Assembly (NCBI GenBank): GCA_008690995.1
Contig: VRMN01000012.1
Span: 62,001 to 126,000 of the forward strand
DNA from: Porphyridium purpureum
Taxonomy: Eukaryota > Rhodophyta > Bangiophyceae > Porphyridiales > Porphyridiaceae
Reading direction: 5' to 3'
Length of the DNA: 64,000 bases
Shown here in pieces: positions 60,848 through 64,000 of this stretch. The notes under the pieces were generated by a model. It was given only the letters and a program-made list of their open reading frames with translations. It did no database searches and was not told the origin of the DNA. The position numbers were made by a program, and so were the translations under genes. Within the stretch, counting starts at the first letter, position 1, and each line of letters opens with the position of its first letter.

Positions 60848-60854
60848 TATATAA
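60848..60854 (+). promoter_or_regulatory. TATA box of paralogue 4
   Basis: TATATAA, 200 bp before the ATG at 61048 and 77 bp after TGTGGAACGT. Confidence 0.65.
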
Positions 60855-61047
60855 TGGGGACCGCGCGTAGTTTAGTGCAAGAAGTGGGGGAGTGCGGGAC
60901 AGAGAGCAGAGTTGACAAGGAGCATAAGAAGAACGAGAACAGCAAGAAGAATTCGGGCACACGCAGGAAGGGACAGACTCCGTGGTACAGGGATTGAAGC
61001 AGCAAGCGAAGCTGAAGTGGAGGCTCCGGAAGCATTCGCTCGGCATC

Positions 61048-62505
61048 ATGGATAATGGCAAGCGTCGCGCGATGGCCTCGTGCTTGCTCCTCCTTTGTGT
61101 ACTGGATGTCCTCGTCCGAAGCACGCAGGCTGTGGAGAATGCAGGTATTGTTTACGCCATTGAGCGCGATACCACGCAAAAGAATATATTTGCGCTGGAC
61201 TTTTCCGCCGGCGTGGGTATGGAGCAGAGTACCACGCTGGTCACAAATATGACAAAGGCCGCGGCCGAGGATCCAGATGGCTTCCCGATGGATTGCTTTG
61301 GATACGTGAACGGGTTTACGCGCACAGGGCCTCTGTATGAGTTTTCACCGAATGGACTGGCGTACGATGGCGACGCACGCCTGTATTTCGTCGCATTCGA
61401 CCAATACGACATGACGACATCACGGCTGTGCTTCTACTCGATTGCGACAGATTCGTTCGAGTTTGCTGCCAACCTCGGCGAGCCTGTGATGGGTGCCGCG
61501 TTTGACTCAAAGACGTATCAATATGTGTGGATTGATCAGGGCCAGCAGCAGGATGTGGGCGGTATTCTGATGCTCCAGTTCGCGCGGCTGGACAGAACGA
61601 CGGGCCACATCATGGAGCGAGTGAACAACACCATGTTCCGCAACGTGACAACGAACCCGAATGCGCCGGCTGCCCAATTGCCGTTCACTTTCCGCGGCGG
61701 CGATGTGGCAATCGACTGTGGCGGCATGCTGTATGGCAGCAGCGTCGGGACGGGGGGTGGCTTCAAATATTTCTTTACCATCGACTTGAACTATGATGCG
61801 GGAGATCTTGGCGAAACTCCTGAAATTGTGTACGCGTACCGACTCATCCATGCAGACGTACCTGACGACCCCAGTCAGGTGAGCACATTGACCGGGTTTG
61901 CAACTGCAGATCAGCTGGCGTTTGACATGGACGGGAGATTGATCAGCCAAGACAGCGAGCAAGGCGTCTTCAGTGTCGTAGATATTGCGACCGGTGCGAA
62001 CGGTGAACTGGGCGTCGAGGGTGAGGATTACATCCGGCTGTATGAGATGGGCATGCTGCGAACGTTCGCAGACCTTGCCTCCACTCTGAGCTGCGAAGTG
62101 TCAACTCCAACGCCAACGCCAACTCCAACGTCAACATCAATGCCAACTCCAACACCGGAATACTGTTGCTCGCCAGATGACGAAGGCGCAGTCTGCAAGA
62201 CGGCGTCGGACATGCCAGAAGAAAGTTCGGACAACTCGGACAGCGACTATGAGACCATGAGAATGATTACGAGCATGCGCAGCCACAGCAAGCACAGCCG
62301 CGGCCGCGGTCGTGGCCATTACTGCCGTTGCAGCTCATCCTCCGACTCGGAGGAAGAGGTGCCGTGCTGCCCATGCACATGCCCGAAACCGCCGCCAAAG
62401 CCTCCTGTGTGTGGAAATGATGGAAGCGACAGTAGCAGTACAAGCAGCGAGAGCAGCAGTGGAAGCGAGTCGGAATCTAACGACAGAAGGGCGAAGAGGA
62501 AGTAG
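61048..62505 (+). CDS. Secreted propeller-like protein (paralogue 4)
   Basis: 485 residues from the ATG at 61048; the frame is open back to 60982, but the extra 22 residues lie before the signal peptide and are basic. Signal peptide (MASCLLLLCVLDVLVRSTQA), shared ectodomain (AGIVYAIERDT ... FADLASTLSC), short Thr-Pro stalk, module A (PEYCCSPDDEGAVC), a spacer with an Arg-Gly run but no Gly-His repeat, module B (PCCPCTCPKPPPKPPVCG), and a short Ser-rich tail ending RRAKRK. Compared with paralogue 3 the repeats are much reduced while the ectodomain is nearly the same. Function unknown; probably extracellular. Confidence 0.82.
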   Translation: MDNGKRRAMASCLLLLCVLDVLVRSTQAVENAGIVYAIERDTTQKNIFALDFSAGVGMEQSTTLVTNMTKAAAEDPDGFPMDCFGYVNGFTRTGPLYEFSPNGLAYDGDARLYFVAFDQYDMTTSRLCFYSIATDSFEFAANLGEPVMGAAFDSKTYQYVWIDQGQQQDVGGILMLQFARLDRTTGHIMERVNNTMFRNVTTNPNAPAAQLPFTFRGGDVAIDCGGMLYGSSVGTGGGFKYFFTIDLNYDAGDLGETPEIVYAYRLIHADVPDDPSQVSTLTGFATADQLAFDMDGRLISQDSEQGVFSVVDIATGANGELGVEGEDYIRLYEMGMLRTFADLASTLSCEVSTPTPTPTPTSTSMPTPTPEYCCSPDDEGAVCKTASDMPEESSDNSDSDYETMRMITSMRSHSKHSRGRGRGHYCRCSSSSDSEEEVPCCPCTCPKPPPKPPVCGNDGSDSSSTSSESSSGSESESNDRRAKRK

Positions 62506-64000
62506 GCAAGAGAACCCGGACAGCAACTCAAAACAAAATTTACCTGCACAAGAGAAATGCATGGTTGTGTGATTGAAGAATAAATTAAAACAAATTCGAT
62601 GTGCCCCTGCAGAGGCTTGCATTCCCGGATACTGGAGTGCATTTCTGGAGTGAAGCTTTCCGAGTCGTTACCTTATTCTCCTTCAACGTTCCCGCCTAGA
62701 CACGTACTGCGTCGGATGAGAGCATTCTGAAAGCAGAGGCAGGGCGCTTTTTGCACATTAGTTTCACGTGCAGAATTCCTTCGCGAGACATTCATTGGAC
62801 AGAGCACGACACAAAAGACATCGCGCCGTCCACGCACGAAGTGTGAGACTGTAGAGGCTCATATGAGATGGCCGCCGCCATACTAAAGCAGCCAAGCATG
62901 TTGCGCGTTCGGCGCAAGAACACACATCACCCCACCAACCCGCTTCAGGCGCAACGACAAAACGTGTAGTAAACGATGCATTCTTGTTGTAAACTGTGAA
63001 GGAATGATCGGGGAGTTGTCTAGACTTCGTCTCTACCTGACGACACGTTTACTCGTAATCTCCTATTCCTCTTCCTTGCGTCTTCTCTGGTGAGGAAGCT
63101 AACCAGGCGACGACCGTCGGGTGGGGTTGCTTTTATACACGCCGCCAGCCTGGCGTGCACTTCTGCAGCGCAGGGCGACGAGGTGGGTCTTGCCACCCAG
63201 CCACAGGCCCTGCACGACCCGACCGTTGCGAGGATGGCTCCGAAACCACCATATGCGCGCGCATGGGCCCGCGCGGCACTCGACCGTTAGGTCGCCACTT
63301 CGAAACGGTCCGACTGTTTTACAGGTAAACGATTTCCGCCGTGAAGCAGCGTGATTTGTGAATGGCCTGGCTGTACACACACTGTACTTCCACAGAACCC
63401 CCACCAACGCCGCCCCGCGCTGCTCGGTCGTCCAGCGCGCCGCGCCGTTCCAGCACGATGGGCGTGGTGGCCGCGTAGGCCGACGGCCCTGCTTCTTCGG
63501 ACCCAAACTGCCTGGTCCTTCATCCGTGACCCCGCCGCATTCCACACGCGTGCCTGTGCGCCGCGCGGGGACCCCCCTTGGCGCTGGCGCTGGCTCCACC
63601 ACACGCACCAAACCTCTGCGGCAAACCGCTGCGGCGCGCTCGATCCGCTGACCCCGCGCGAGCTGTACCCCCACCGCTGTCCGCATTACACCTCCAATTC
63701 AAAGGTCTTCGACTGTACCTTATGCTTTGGTGGGGTGGTGCTGACACTGTACCGCAGACGGTGCTTTTGCGAGTTGGGTGCCGCGTGTGCGAGTGTGTGG
63801 AACTAACGCGCCAGGTGGTCGCACGTGCGAAGCGCCGCGGTGCGACGCTAATTTTACTAACGCTTCTGGGCATGTGCTCCCTGCGTGGCGTGTCTCCATT
63901 GAAAAGGAAGGACGGTCGAATTCAGACGCAACGTTGCTGCACGTGAACGCCGCTCAGAATGGACGGTGGACGAGCGGCTACAGGGCACGCAAAGTATCCG
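62506..64000. promoter_or_regulatory. Right-edge intergenic region with another copy of the upstream block
   Basis: No gene. From about 63380 the sequence matches the distal block before paralogue 2: CACTGTAC at 63380, GCATTACACC...AATTC, ACTGTACC (63712-63719), CACTGTACC (63745-63753) and TGCGAGTTGGGTG. After 63900 a GGTCGAATTCA stretch also matches 53112-53123. This order suggests that another paralogue lies just beyond the window. A 195-codon minus ORF here (63099-63686) is Arg/Pro-rich and looks spurious. Confidence 0.5.

Larger units (their letters stand above)
59343..61047. promoter_or_regulatory. Intergenic region with the paralogue 4 promoter
   Basis: No firm gene. It holds a CA/CG alternating tract (59901-59954), a diverged proximal-block copy near 60135-60185 (CATGTTGGCGAG; GTGTGGAACGTCAACGGCATAACACC), ACGTAT/ACGTAC repeats at 60231-60270, and a second copy nearer the gene (TGTTGGCAACG at about 60687; TGTGGAACGT at 60771). 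A 123-codon ORF at 60217-60588 starts in the ACGTAT repeat and is doubtful. Confidence 0.5.

Noticed and set aside
63099-63686. 195-codon minus ORF near the right edge
   Set aside because: Arg/Pro/Gly-rich product in a GC-rich upstream block that is duplicated elsewhere; better explained as promoter DNA.
1-64000. tRNA, rRNA, CRISPR or bacterial operon features
   Set aside because: No cloverleaf with a GTTCRA-type T arm, no rRNA core and no spaced identical repeats were found; TATA boxes, kinases and LTR elements indicate a eukaryotic nuclear genome.

Overview
The window reads as nuclear DNA of a unicellular red alga, most like Porphyridium. This is an inference. It rests on long intronless genes, a plastid DUF3067 protein whose N-terminus begins MAFV (the phenylalanine-bearing transit-peptide style of red algae and glaucophytes), eukaryotic kinases, TATA boxes, and a heavy load of LTR and Tc1-type elements. 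No rRNA, tRNA or CRISPR was found.

Layout. 1-11.1 kb: four closely spaced ORFs of unknown function (a minus gene cut by the left edge, a plus gene split by an insertion, a plus gene, a minus gene). A Ty3/gypsy chromovirus (1087-8322) sits in the second. 11.2-19.3 kb: a copia scrap, then a broken minus-strand Ty3/gypsy element. 19.7-26.4 kb: a Tc1-like DNA transposon with an intact-looking transposase; a whole-looking copia element has inserted three bases from the transposon's right tip. 26.4-28.8 kb: no convincing gene.

28.8-47.2 kb is the host gene block: an MscL-type mechanosensitive channel with a zinc ribbon; a BUB1/BUBR1-type protein with a degenerate kinase domain; a very young copia element inserted at its stop codon; a DUF3067 plastid protein; a large EF-hand protein kinase with a myristoylation signal; and a convergent Sua5/YrdC threonylcarbamoyl-AMP synthase.

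49.6-64 kb is an array of secreted proteins. The first has its own ectodomain. The next three are tandem paralogues sharing a propeller-like ectodomain and similar promoters. All four end in the same C-terminal plan: a Ser/Thr-Pro linker, a CCS...C module, a repetitive low-complexity spacer, a CCPCxCP...C module and a charged tail. A further copy of the upstream block at the right edge suggests the array continues.

The observations most worth following are the two-module cysteine architecture and its tandem array, the compact orphan ORF cluster, the recurring CACTGTAC palindromes in LTRs and intergenic DNA, the nested insertions with exact target duplications, and the degenerate BUB1-like domain.
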